This document shows positions 1 to 10,900 of a stretch of DNA of 60,804 nt, one piece after another. The DNA comes from Purshia tridentata (Eukaryota; Streptophyta; Magnoliopsida; Rosales; Rosaceae). How positions within the stretch are numbered: the first letter of the stretch is position 1; each line of letters opens with the position of its first letter. The stretch is taken from assembly GCA_003254885.1 (NCBI GenBank), contig QANT01006503.1, forward strand, positions 1 to 60,804. Direction: 5' to 3'. Under the pieces are notes generated by a model. That model saw nothing but the letters and a program-made list of their open reading frames with translations, was not told the origin of the DNA and did not search any database. The translations under genes and the position numbers were made by a program.

Positions 1-231
1 TTTGTGTTGATTTTTTAATATTTTTTTTGTTTATTATTTTTTTAATTGAATTTTTGGGTTTTTTTATTTTTTATAGAAAAGATGAAAAATTAACAGAGAG
101 ATTGACGGATTTAACGGTAGACCCTTGATTGAAACAAACCGATAAATATAGTCCTTAATTGGAACAACTTGAAATTCGTATCCTTAATTGCAAAACAGTG
201 TATAATTATAGTCCTTTTGCTAAAATTTTCT
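1..231 (+). mobile_element. Right terminal arm of a foldback (MULE/MITE-like) element, cut by the window edge
   Basis: These bases match almost base for base the right arm of the complete element at 25497-26913, roughly 26675-26913. Shared landmarks are the T-rich stretch, a block containing ttgacggatttaacggtag, the phrase ccttaattggaacaa, and the end gctaaaattttc. Here the match stops at about 231, where the sequence becomes tcattaaaaa. The rest of the element, including the other arm, lies left of the window, so its target duplication cannot be read. No coding capacity is seen in this arm. It shows that the family is dispersed, with at least two copies about 25 kb apart. Confidence 0.8.
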
Positions 232-1210
232 CATTAAAAAAACCTCATGAATTTTAAAGAATTTCATAAAGTAGTGAATTTTGATGGATTTTGTTTAAAT
301 AATAAAAGCTATGAGAATGTTAACCTTTCCCCTTTAGATTTTGATGGATTTCATAAAATTTTATGATTAAGAATCCATAGAATTTATGAAATCTACACAA
401 GTTTATAATTAACTTCTTTAAAATGCATTAAAATATCAATTGAATACACCTTAATTATTTTGTAAATTCCTTTTCACTCAAGAAAGGATGAATGAATTTT
501 TTTTTATCTTAATAGAAGAGTGGATTAATATGGGTGCATTAATCATGACATTGTATATATCTCTTACATTATTTGCTTAGGTAATTTCCTTAATTAATAA
601 GGAGCAAATTCAATTCCTTTGCCATATATATTGTACATGTAGTAAAACTAATCCATGAACGTGCTGTTACTAAACTTGTTTAATTTATAAAATTACTTTT
701 CAAAAACGTACTTATCTCTGTTTGTCAGAAGTTGATCATGGCTCTTGTGACTTTGCTCAAACTTTACCTCAGTACAAGTAAAGGCCAAGTGTGTCCAGGT
801 TGCATACATGCATGCAATGGTATATATATCAGAGATAATATTATGGAAAATGAATTGTGATAGAGGTTCTATTGGTGGAGAAAGATCGAATGAGTTTTAA
901 TAATCATATTTGGTGAAACTGATGGGTGATTCAGATGGTGGAGAAGAATATTACTGATTGGTTTGAGATGAAAAGTCGGAGATATGCTAAAGCAGGGAGA
1001 GAATGAATTTTTCACAATAAATAATATAATGGAGCCTTTTTTTAATTGGGAGGATATATAGCAAATTAATGCAGGTTTGGATACACATTTATTACCCAAT
1101 AAACTGGTTTATACTTTCCAATTACAGATAATCAAAAATTCAAAAACCAATAACCATATTATATATGCTTACCAATACCAAAACAAGAAGCCCTTTTGAG
1201 CAGCAGCAAG
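232..1210. other. AT-rich intergenic region, promoter side of the RING gene
   Basis: No gene is recognised. The sequence is AT-rich, with imperfect repeats of aattttatgaaatct-like words at about 250-440. Related words recur after the RING gene at about 2030-2250, which suggests a degenerate dispersed repeat. The last 200 bases should hold the RING-gene promoter. TATA-like words occur at about 1053-1061 and 1154-1166, but neither is clearly the TATA box. Confidence 0.5.
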
Positions 1211-1717
1211 ATGTTTCCTGAACCCAACATCCCACCTTCAATTTCATCACCACCTCCTCTTTCTTTTCGTTCTTTGATTTTTGCTCTTGGTATTGCAGCC
1301 ATGATTTTTCTGATAAGCGAAGCTGCAAATTCTAGTAATGCTTCTGTTGGGCTTGTAATTCTAATCTCAATTGCCATCCTAGCTTTGTGTGCACTATTGT
1401 TTTCATCTCTAATTTCATTGCGAGTGTCAGACAGATCATCGTCATCTAGAGTTGGAGATGAGGATATAGAAGAAGCTGCAGGGAAAGAAAGATCAGAGAA
1501 GATGGTAATAAAGCTGCCACCCCCCATGGTTTACAAATGGCATGAAACGACATGGCGTTGCAAGCAGTGTGCTATTTGCATGGAGGACTTGGTGGACGGC
1601 GACTTCTGCCGTGTTCTCTCTGCATGCAAGCACGCGTTTCATCCCATCTGCATTGACAATTGGTTCACCCTTCATCTCACCTGTCCCATTTGTCGCACCT
1701 CTATCGCACATGTATGA
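1211..1717 (+). CDS. RING-H2 finger membrane protein, probable E3 ubiquitin ligase
   Basis: Single-exon gene of 168 residues, starting at the first in-frame ATG at 1211. The longer open frame from 1196 begins at a TTG and is not needed. Two hydrophobic segments are visible: LIFALGIAAMIFLI at about residues 21-35 and VGLVILISIAILALCALLF at about 46-64. An acidic linker follows, then a C-terminal RING-H2 finger at about 118-165. The zinc ligands are CAIC, then CKHAFHPIC giving C-x-H-x2-H-x2-C, then CPIC, with the usual Trp in DNWF. Plant proteins with this plan are membrane-anchored E3 ligases of the ATL or related groups. I see no clear GLD motif, so assignment to ATL proper is uncertain. The substrate is unknown. 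Confidence 0.85.
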   Translation: MFPEPNIPPSISSPPPLSFRSLIFALGIAAMIFLISEAANSSNASVGLVILISIAILALCALLFSSLISLRVSDRSSSSRVGDEDIEEAAGKERSEKMVIKLPPPMVYKWHETTWRCKQCAICMEDLVDGDFCRVLSACKHAFHPICIDNWFTLHLTCPICRTSIAHV

Positions 1718-2550
1718 GTTACTTTGCGTTTTCTTTTCAAAATCTGTGCAATGGAATATTTCTTAAACCCTTTTTTACCTATTTACAATTACCCTCTTGT
1801 TTATAATTTCAATTTATTACTTAAAAAGATACACAAAAAATACAAATCATGAGAAAGAAATAAGGGATATGAAAATTATTGTATCATCTCTTCAATATGG
1901 AGCTTTCGAAGCCAATTCTCATACCCTACCATTTTACATAAACATGCTAGGTTAGGGCCACCATGGGCTATTTATTAAGATGTATTAATTCAATTAAAAT
2001 TTAAAGGAAAAAATAAAAATTCTCATAACCATTATTATTTGAACAAAATCCTATAAAATTTGCTAGGTACTTAATGAAATTTTTTAAAATCTATAAGTTT
2101 TTAATACACCTATACTTATATGGATTTTTTAAAATTTTGAATCTAAATTTTATGAAATCTTTAAAATTTTAAATTGAATACACGTAGATTTTTATGATTT
2201 TTCAAATTCTTTTAAAAATTTATTAAAATCTCATAAAATACAACCCTTTTAGATATTTTTCTTTTTATTTTCTTTCATTTATATAAGAAATCATTTATTA
2301 AATTGAGGAATCTTTTCGTAGTGGGTCCGAGAGGCCCAACGCAGTAAACGTGAGGGTGCGCCCATGGTATGCCTACCTCGATACTACATACAAAGACTGC
2401 AAGCAAAAGCCCTACCTACCTGGCTTGGGAGCTGGAGCGGAGATCGGGGCGAGGTTTGGAAACCCCTTTCGGGGTACGAAAGCTAAGGTACGGTCTGAGG
2501 CTTGGATTAATTCTCACACAATTCAATTCACACCGCCTCTCAGAGTTTTT
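1718..2550. other. Intergenic region between the RING gene and the zinc-ribbon gene
   Basis: The first 580 bases are AT-rich, with repeated aaaattttatgaaatctt-like words related to those at 250-440. The segment 2310-2540 is distinctly GC-richer and is probably the proximal promoter of the next gene. Open frames at 2350-2575 are short, overlap in two frames and match nothing I recognise, so they are not called. Confidence 0.5.
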
Positions 2551-2558
2551 CTCAGTCT

Positions 2559-2567
2559 GTATATATA
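2559..2567 (+). promoter_or_regulatory. TATA box of the zinc-ribbon gene
   Basis: The word tatatatag sits in a C/T-rich context about 155 bases before the predicted start at 2715 and about 60 bases before the first ATG at 2620. Transcription would be expected to begin at about 2590-2600, so the ATG at 2620 would be inside the 5' leader. Confidence 0.55.
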
Positions 2568-2619
2568 GCCGTTAAACTCAGAAAACGACTAATTACTAAG
2601 CATCAGCTTCCAAATTCCA

Positions 2620-2703
2620 ATGTCTTCTTCTAAACTCTGCTTTACAGTTTGCAGTCAAGAGAAGAAGAAGAGGAAGAGGAAGGAGATGAAATTGAAGGGC
2701 TGA
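2620..2703 (+). promoter_or_regulatory. Upstream ORF in the leader of the zinc-ribbon gene
   Basis: An ATG at 2620 opens a 27-codon frame that starts MSSSKLCFTVC, becomes very Lys/Arg-rich and stops with TGA at 2701-2703. The stop is 11 bases before the ATG at 2715 that I take as the main start. It is out of frame with the main protein. If the TATA box at 2559 is right, the uORF is in the transcript and could reduce translation of the main frame. Confidence 0.45.
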
Positions 2704-2714
2704 TTCGAACATAT

Positions 2715-5700
2715 ATGGGGACTAGGGTTCCAGTGCAGCAGCACTACAACATGAGATCCCCCAATTCCTTCATTCATGGCAGCCCTCTGCATGACCTCAA
2801 CACCGTCGATGCTCGCCCTTCCGCCGCCGACATCGATTCTATCAGCGACGTCGATCGCGATGCCGTCACTGACAACGACGACGGTTCCAGTACCGTCGTC
2901 ACTGACTGTATGCACGAATCCTTCACCAATTCTTTACCGATTCACAGCGTAGGAGTTGAAGAGCAGCGCTCTAGTCTCGACAACGATGGGTCTTCCAGTT
3001 CCAGAGCTCCCTACGGTATCTTGTCCATTCAAGGTAACAACTTCAACTTCAGCTTCAATTCTTTGAATTTTGTGTAATTGTGTGGGAGTGTTGGATCATC
3101 TTGGATGCTGAATGATTTGATTTGATTTTAATCGAACCCTTTTGGAGTAGATGTGTCGCCTATTGAATCAGCAAGGGCACGATTCCTGCAACTTATTGTG
3201 GATTATTTTATTAGTGATCATGTGGTTGAAATGTCTGATTCTGAGACTGGTGCCGAGTATGGTGTTCAGTCTGACCAAGATAAACTCAATAAGAGGAAGC
3301 CCGGTGAGGTTCAGTATGAAGGCGACCCGAGGTTCGCTTTACCCTTGATGTATGTAGCAAATATGTACCAAACTTTGGTTAATGATGTGAACATTAGGCT
3401 GGCTTCCTTGAGTGGATTTCGTGAGAAGACAATTGGGGTAGCGCTTGAAGCATCTGGTGGTTTGTACAGAAGGCTGGCTAAGAAATTTCCCAAAAAAGGT
3501 ATTCAATTTTTTTGCACATAACATAACATAACATAACATCTACCCTGAATAATAGGAAGAATCTAAGAATAATTTGTTCCTGTTCATTGTGATATCTGAT
3601 TTGCTCATTTCTTGCCTGAAGGATCACGTACATTTAAAAGAAGAGAATTGGCCACTTCTCTTGAAACGAGGACAAGATTTCCGGAGTTGGTCATACAAGA
3701 AGAGAAGCGAGTACGTTTCGTAGTAGTCAATGGTTTGGATATTGTTGAAAAACCAAATAACTTGCCTATTGATGATGCTGAGTGGTAAGTTTGATCATTC
3801 AATTTTGCAACCCTTTTTTTGGGGTTTGTTTGTTTGTTATAATATGCCAATTTTATGGCTCATTTATTGCTGTACTTTCCATTTCCTAAGACTTGTTCAA
3901 TGTTTGTCTTTGGGAAAGTGCTTACAGAGTCTGCTATTAGCTTTATAAGATTGATAAGATTATTATCTCATCCTTTGCTTTGGTATTGATATCTTAATGC
4001 ATTAGATAGTTTATTTTCGGGGAAAATAAGTTGGAAGATACTTATTTTCACACGGGGAAAAAAGGTACGATGTGGCACTTCCATACTATAGTTTGGGATT
4101 ATCAAATTGATTGGTCTTACTTGATAACTGTTCCATTAAGTACTGATAGGATTCATATTATTTGAAGTTTGCAATGTGTCTCTCTTTCCATTCCTTCTTT
4201 TCTTGTTTTATTTTTGGTACTGACAACTTTGCACTTTATTGCAGGTTCAAACGTTTGACTGGTCGGAATGAAGTAGCAGTGTCTGCTCAAGACTTTAAGT
4301 TCTATTCTCCAAGACACAAGTATAGACGTGTTGTGTCAAACTCTGCACCTAATGTCCCTGGTTTACCTGTAAGCTTTATAATACTTGGAGCTCATTTTCA
4401 TCTCAATGAAATTGAATGGTCCATTTTATTTTAACTTTTACAAAGCAATTGAAGGTTGTTAAATCCACCATGAAGAATGGGGTTTGTTAAAGAAAAAGTT
4501 GAAACTGTGTTGGCTGTAAACCTGAAATGACTTAGGTCTTAGATTTTTACTGCACATGATCATATTTATAAAAAGTTACAATTAAACATGATAAGGAACT
4601 TTATTTTTTATAGTATTTATGATCACATCATAATATTTGAACTTTACTAACTAATTTGAATGTGGAGGTAACAATGCATCCTCTTAATATATCCTTTTCA
4701 GACGTTTTCTGGCACTGATAATTCTTCCATGTTGGGTGCTACTCAAGGATTCCGCTCCGTAAGTGAAGTAAGAGTCTCTTAGGCTTTAATAATTATTTCA
4801 ATAATGTTTTATCTTTGACTGGATTTTCTTTATATTGAGAATTACCACATTATCAGATTTACATGAGAAACATTGCATGTTGGGTTGGCTAAACCTCATA
4901 CTCTAGAGTAAACCTCTTATATTTTAATTAGTACACTATTTCTGCCCTAATAGTGCTGTAGATGCCTGTGTTCTTCTTGATATTCAGTTTATAATGGAGA
5001 GATGTGTTTTTCCTTTTGGCAGCCACAAAATCAGCAGCAGACTCCATGTAAGCATCATATGCAACCATTGTCTCACCAACCTCAATATCACCATGTTCAC
5101 CAGAATCATCATCAATCCATGCACCAAAGTCAACATGCTGGTCACTATTCACAAAATCATCAATGTGGTCCAACCTCGCACCTGCCTGAAGTTGCTCATG
5201 CTCACCATTCGCCAACCATATCGCAACACATGGCTTGCTTACAACCCCTCACAGGAGGACATGTAGGGGGACGCTTGCATGTATTGGTGAGTTTGAGTTC
5301 TTGTTTGCTTTTCATATTGATGTCAGATGTAGTAAATACGTTTGTGTTGTAAGGTGAATCAACAAGTTACAGCTGGGATGCGTACTTATGCTATGTTCAG
5401 AATTCACTTTCCTCTATTCATGCCATTGCCACTGAAATTGTTTCAATTACATATTCTTTTTCCTTTTTTTTAAAAGGTTAATTTTTGCAATTGTTGAGCA
5501 TTCTAGTTTGCTTTCGTTGTTCTCGCTGTTTTGTGATGACTCCACTACAAGTGATGGATTTTTGTTTTTAAATGCAATGGAAAATAAAGTAGAATGATCT
5601 AATAGGTTTTATGCTTTTGATAACCATATAAAATGTGTCCTTGTTTGTTCCTTCATCTAAAAACAAAAGGAATAGTCCTTACTGACCCTTGTGAATTTCT

Positions 5701-5812
5701 TATGTTTCAGCCATCCAGCCCTGCTAAGTTTTGCGACGAATGTGGGGCACCGTACATGAGAGAAACCTCAAAGTTCTGCTCTGATTGTGGCGTTAAGAGG
5801 TTGGGAATATAA
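2715..5812 (+). CDS. Conserved plant protein of unknown function with C-terminal zinc ribbon
   Basis: Seven exons close in frame: 2715-3033, 3151-3498, 3622-3784, 4245-4368, 4702-4758, 5023-5286 and 5711-5812, giving about 458 residues. Exon 5 could also use a donor at 4768, adding three residues in frame. The N-terminus (MGTRVPVQQHYNMRS) is followed by a Ser/Asp-rich stretch. A conserved-looking helical domain begins VSPIESARARFLQLIVDYF and runs to a basic segment, RRLAKKFPKK. The middle holds EEKRVRFVVVNGLDIVEKP and WFKRLTGRNEVAVSAQDFKF. Exon 6 is very rich in His and Gln. The last exon carries CDEC and CSDC pairs, a small zinc ribbon. I recognise the sequence as a plant-wide type but know of no assigned function; the zinc ribbon suggests contact with protein or nucleic acid. 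Confidence 0.8.
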
Positions 5813-6558
5813 TGGTCTCTTCCAGTTCCCTCCAACCCACCCTGAAGTTCTTGGGATGTTTTGTTGTTTACTTTGCTGTAAATATTTTGTGGTTTAGAAG
5901 TTTCAATTCACCCATGTAAACTATAATTTATCTCTTAAACACCAAAGAAAGAAATAGCATTGTAAGAAATCCAATCTTTCTCATGTAATTATAAATTATC
6001 TGCCTCATCATCTTATGTAACTGCTGTTTATTTCATCGGCGATTTCATCATTTCAGGGTTGAGGGCTGGCTTTTTGCATTCTGAGTCTGAAATGGCAAAA
6101 GAGAATTTTTGAGAGAGATGATGGTTTTCTGACTTGAGATTATAGTAATGCATGCAAAACCAATTAGTAAGACCATGCTACCAGTTCAATTTTTTTTATT
6201 GGTGATTTTGAGAAACCAATCAAATGTAATGTTGGGAGTTACCTGAATGCAATTAAAATAGTCATTATTGAATTTGAATGTATGTACATTCAAAAATCCA
6301 GATGCAATCACTATCAAAATGTAATTAAAATAGTGATGCCTGCAAATTCAAAGAGCAACAACACTATAGATTCGTTCTAGAAGTCAAAATATATACCAAC
6401 AGGCAAACCAACGGTGACTTTCAGTTAACTCAGACAGAAACCCCATCTCTCTTTCTGGCTGATAGTCACACCCTGACTACTCCCCACCTACCCAAACCCA
6501 AACCCTCTCAAGTCTCATCTCCTTCTAAAACACATTACTCTCCTTCGCCACTCAAACC
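5813..6558. other. 3' flank of the zinc-ribbon gene and promoter of the TPR gene
   Basis: No gene is seen. Bases 5813-6050 should be the 3' untranslated region. Bases 6240-6340 carry two imperfect copies of a phrase containing tgcaat-aaaatagt. A TATA-like word, aatatatac, is at about 6388-6396, and the leader before 6559 is C/T-rich. Confidence 0.5.
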
Positions 6559-7548
6559 ATGAACTCCTCCGCTCTAGCCTCCTCCTCATCATCATCCTCA
6601 TCTCTCTTCCATTTCAAGCTCAAACCCACCAACCCAACCCAACCTTCTCTTCTCCGTTTTGCCCCTTCTCACCATGTCCCTGCCCTCAAAATCACCGCTT
6701 CTACCCACAACAACCCCACTAATGGCGACAATTACAAACACTCAAACCCCATTCTTCAGACTGTCAAGCACTATGCCAAAGTCGCAATTCTCATTGGCGT
6801 CACTGCCACTGTGTTCACCAAATCCTCAAGCTTGCACGCCAGAGCCGAACCCCCGGCTACATTGACTGAACAAACGCCGGCACCGGCCCCGGCCCTAGAT
6901 GAGAGCCAACCATCCCCGTTGTCCGAGTTCCTAGGATCGAATTCCGAAGCCATCGATGCCTTGAAATCCCTCCTGCAGCAAAAGCTGGAAAACGGCGAGG
7001 ATGACGAAGCGTTGAAGATCCTGCAGCGCTTGGTGTCGGCGCAGCCCTCCGCCACCGAGTGGAAGTTCCTCATGGCGAGGCTGCTCAGCGAAATGGGCGA
7101 AACCGAAAGCGCCCGCCACGTGTTCGAAGAAATTCTCGCCGAGAACCCCTTGTCCTTTGAGGCATTGTTCGAGAACGCTCTGCTGATGGACCGCTGTGGC
7201 GAAGGCGAGGCGGTGATTAGGCGATTAGAACAGGCCTTGCAGGTTGCGGAGGAGGAGAACAAAGCAAAGGAGGCTCGGGACGTTAAGTTGATAATGGCGC
7301 AGGTACAGTTCTTGCAGAAGAATCTGGAGGAAGCTTTGAATAGCTACAGTGAATTGGCAAAGGAGGACCCCAAAGACTTCAGGCCTTATTTTTGTCGCGG
7401 TATGATTTACAGCCTGCTTGATAGGAATGAAGAGGCGAAAGAGCAGTTTGAGAAGTACCGGCAGCTTTCGCCAAAGAAGTTCGAGGTTGAAGGCTACTTG
7501 AGGAAGCCATTGTCGCGAATCAAGCTATTTGGGACCGATGAGAATTAA
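6559..7548 (+). CDS. SG1: Chloroplast TPR protein, SLOW GREEN 1 type
   Basis: Intronless gene of 329 residues. The first 60 residues are Ser/Pro/Thr-rich with few acidic residues, as in a chloroplast transit peptide. A hydrophobic segment, VAILIGVTATVFT, lies at about residues 75-87, and a Pro/Ala-rich linker follows. From about residue 125 to 310 there are about four tetratricopeptide repeats, for example EALKILQRLVSAQPSATEW and AARHVFEEILAENPLS-like helices. The C-terminal phrases FCRGMIYSLLDRNEEAKEQF and SPKKFEVEGYL fit the SLOW GREEN 1 group, which is needed for normal chloroplast development and greening in Arabidopsis. The coding region is GC-richer than its surroundings. A related lumenal TPR family is the main alternative. 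It converges with the giant helicase gene that ends at 7983. Confidence 0.75.
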   Translation: MNSSALASSSSSSSSLFHFKLKPTNPTQPSLLRFAPSHHVPALKITASTHNNPTNGDNYKHSNPILQTVKHYAKVAILIGVTATVFTKSSSLHARAEPPATLTEQTPAPAPALDESQPSPLSEFLGSNSEAIDALKSLLQQKLENGEDDEALKILQRLVSAQPSATEWKFLMARLLSEMGETESARHVFEEILAENPLSFEALFENALLMDRCGEGEAVIRRLEQALQVAEEENKAKEARDVKLIMAQVQFLQKNLEEALNSYSELAKEDPKDFRPYFCRGMIYSLLDRNEEAKEQFEKYRQLSPKKFEVEGYLRKPLSRIKLFGTDEN

Positions 7549-7982
7549 GTTTTGGGAAATGAGATTTTCTTTTTGGACACTTGAGGTTGAGCTTCAAGAG
7601 ATCTCTTTCTAAACTTTTGGTAGTCATTGTTTTCAGACTTACTTGAAAAATAACAGTTGAGAGATGGCTTACAATTATCTCTCAGCATGAAAGCTCGAAA
7701 TGTTATACAAGTTGACATATTATTGTCACATGTCAATCTAGTTACAGTTTGTTATTGCAGTTCAAATCAAAATCTTTCACCTGAATGATCCTTAGTCATA
7801 AATGAACTTAAGCTCTGTTTTAAGTTGCTGCATCCAAAAATCACTAACTACAAAACCTGTACTGTAATATAAAATTGTAATCATTAAAGATAATCTGTTT
7901 GATTTATATCAACATTCAAGCAAATTCCTACTGTCCTACATGACAAATTTCCGGTAGCATATATTTCAGGCGATGTGATTGG
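7549..7982. other. Convergent 3' intergenic region
   Basis: These 434 AT-rich bases lie between two convergent genes, the TPR gene (+) and the giant helicase gene (-). They should hold both 3' untranslated regions. No open frame of interest is seen. Confidence 0.5.
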
Positions 7983-10900
7983 CTATTTTCGGCGTTTCTT
8001 CTTCTTGCTCTGGTTCTTGCCCAGGTTCTTTCCCTTGTTCTTCGGCTTGTTTTCAGTTTCATTACCGCCACATTGATTCCCAGAAGCAGCATCACACTTG
8101 GGATTTGACTCATTGGACGTGCAATTTTCCTCACCTTTAATGGGACCGTCTTCAACCTGCTTAGTTTGGCCTCCTTTGTTCTTGTTTTTCTTCTTGTTCT
8201 TTATCTTCCCCTTGTTTCCAGAAGCAGCATCGGCTGACTGACACTTCGAGTTGGACTCATTGGATATGCAATCTTCCTCACCTTTACTGTGACTGTCATC
8301 AGCATCACACTGCTTATCAGAAGCGGCACCAATCTCTAATGATTCCACCACACTGGAGTTTGAACGCAGAAGCTTAGAACTCTTCCCCTCGTCATAATTT
8401 TTCACAGAAAGCAACCCACTGCAAGCATTATTACCTTCTGCTTCAGCACATCTAGTTTCACCTTGTGAAGCTTGAATGACAGGTGGCTTTGGAAAAAATT
8501 TTCTTAATATGTCATCCTTGCACTGGTTGGCCGTCATGTCGACAAAAATGGCATCTGAACATATGAACCTTGAACAATCAGCCCCAAAACTTGCAATCAG
8601 CAAAGTATTACCAATCTCCTTAAGAGCTGCAGCTAGAACTTTCACATTTATGCTAAAATAATTGCGTCTCCTCCTCCCCCTCATAAGGGCGTTCCAAAAT
8701 TTACATGGCAACGGTTCAGTGATATAGCTCCTCCCCATCAATTCAAAGAGCATATCTAAACACATCTCAAAATTCACATTAAGCAAGCATAATACAACAA
8801 CACATCTCAATACCAGTAGTTGATAGTAGTTCTTCCAATCTGGGCTGGACTTTTTAATCCATTCAATCATATTCCACTTATCATAAAGACACTGCTTAGC
8901 CACATTGTGCACAAAATTAAGGATGCCTTCTGGTCGAACATCATCCGCCATGGTACTTGAGTGGGAATATTCCTCTTGGTACATAAGCCATTCAATAAAA
9001 CAAGAACCTGTAGTGATAACATAACCTTGAAAGCAACCTGCAGAAAACAAAAGGCGCTCTAGAAGGTACAAGAAGCAACCAGGTGATATGTAGTCATCAA
9101 CAACCCTCCAGTTTGCAGCATAAGTATCAACTAGAGATCGATGGAGACACCACATAACAGACACCTCTCTCGGTTCTGGACCTGTATTAACAGGTCCAAC
9201 ATTCCCATAGACATTCTCAACAAGCGCCTTCCATGGTGGGCTGTAGTCCAGTTTGTTAACAAGCTTCTCATAAAGTCCATTATTCAGCTTACCAGACCCG
9301 AGAATGACCATTACAAGCCTTCCAATTTGCCCACATGTCAGCTTGTTCTTCGAGCTGGTATATTCAACTATTACTTGTTTCAACACACTCTTTGAAGGAT
9401 CAGTTCTTCTAAGAGATATCATATTGTGTCTCAACGATTTCCTCCAATCTATAGGAAATATGCAAGCAACAAAATTCTCAGTCGAAAATGTTACTAATCT
9501 CTGCAGTCTCTCTTCATCTTGATACCTTCGCTTCAAACATTTGGATTGCAAAATATATATCGCAACCTCATATATCTGGGTAAGAGACGTGCTTTGGCAG
9601 AAAATTGGATCTGAATTCTTGATTGGAAACTTGCAAAGCACTTCAAGCTTGTCCAAAACCCTCATGCCAACAGAGAGAAGTTCTGAATTCCAATAATTCT
9701 GAGCGGCTGAAACAAGCTGTTTAACATCAATGGAGACCAACTTCCCATGATTTTGGATATATCTTCTGTCCACATATCGAACCCAATCAGCTTTAGAGAT
9801 GAGCAAAACATATACTGGACTCAGATTATGATGCATCCTCCACACTCCCAAGAAATCAAAACAAAACTCTCCGTAACTTTTGTGTTCACTATGATCCTGG
9901 GTTTCAAGGCATCCTAGATATTCAATTATGTGAACAATTTTATCCTTCCAAAAGTTCCAGAAGTAAACCAATGAATTTATGGAAACCTGGTTTTTAGATA
10001 TTCTGTCTTCTGAACACTTTATCAAATCAACAATCATATCTTCCTCCCACAAATACTTATTGGCGTTTGAAGAAAGATGAGCATCCAATATTTTTCGAGC
10101 ACATAACAATTCACCTCTAATACTATCATTTCTCTGAGAAGCATTCATATGATTTTTTATCACAGCCAAGTTACTCTGCCCATTTAATAAAATGTCAACC
10201 TCAGTGCAAACAAACTCATAGAAGTTTTCTGTCTCGTTCTTAGCAAATGACTTGGCTTTTGATAAAAGCTCCTCCTTTTGTGAAAACTGCTTTATGGGCC
10301 AGCCCTTGCTGCCATATGACCAAAGAGAGTTGGCAAGCACATAGAACAGAATATGTAATGATGCTTCTCTGAACTTGCCTGCCTTTCCAAAGAAATCAGC
10401 TTCAAGTAGTATCTCTCCTTTCAGCTTTGCAATGTCTGCGGCTTCAAGATAGTTTCCAAATTCCTCTTCCAACAAAAGAAGCTCATCAAGGCTACAATAT
10501 TTCTTCAAAAAGTTCCGCATCAAATCAATAGAATGAAAAGCTTTAACAAATTTCATCATGGATCTGTTATCTTTCAATTCATAATAGTGCAATGCACAGC
10601 TCTCTAGAAATTCCTGTTCAATTTTATCTATTCCTTTTTCTCTTCTAGCCACAGCACAGTCCTCTACTGCATGCTGTTTCCAATAATTGATGTATCGCAA
10701 ACCCACTTCAAATAGTTTTCCTTTGCAACAAACAGTGAGACATTCGGAGAAAAAATTGCCCTTAGCATATACATCTGCAGCATCTTCATAGCATCCAGCT
10801 AGATAAAAGCATTCCCCAGCTCTTTCCAGTTCGGACTCACCACATTTATCCAAATAAATTCTAGCTGCACCAATACAAGATAAAGGTATCAATATTAAGT

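Noticed and set aside
1159..1527. 122-codon minus-strand frame over the RING gene
   Set aside because: It is a shadow of the RING-H2 coding region, which has clear zinc ligands on the plus strand.
2350..2575. Two overlapping frames before the zinc-ribbon gene
   Set aside because: They overlap in different frames, contain the TATA box and show no domain. They are probably promoter sequence.
5002..5352. 116-codon His/Gln-rich frame treated as a separate gene
   Set aside because: It is exon 6 of the zinc-ribbon gene read through its donor at 5287. The flanking splice sites keep frame with exons 5 and 7.
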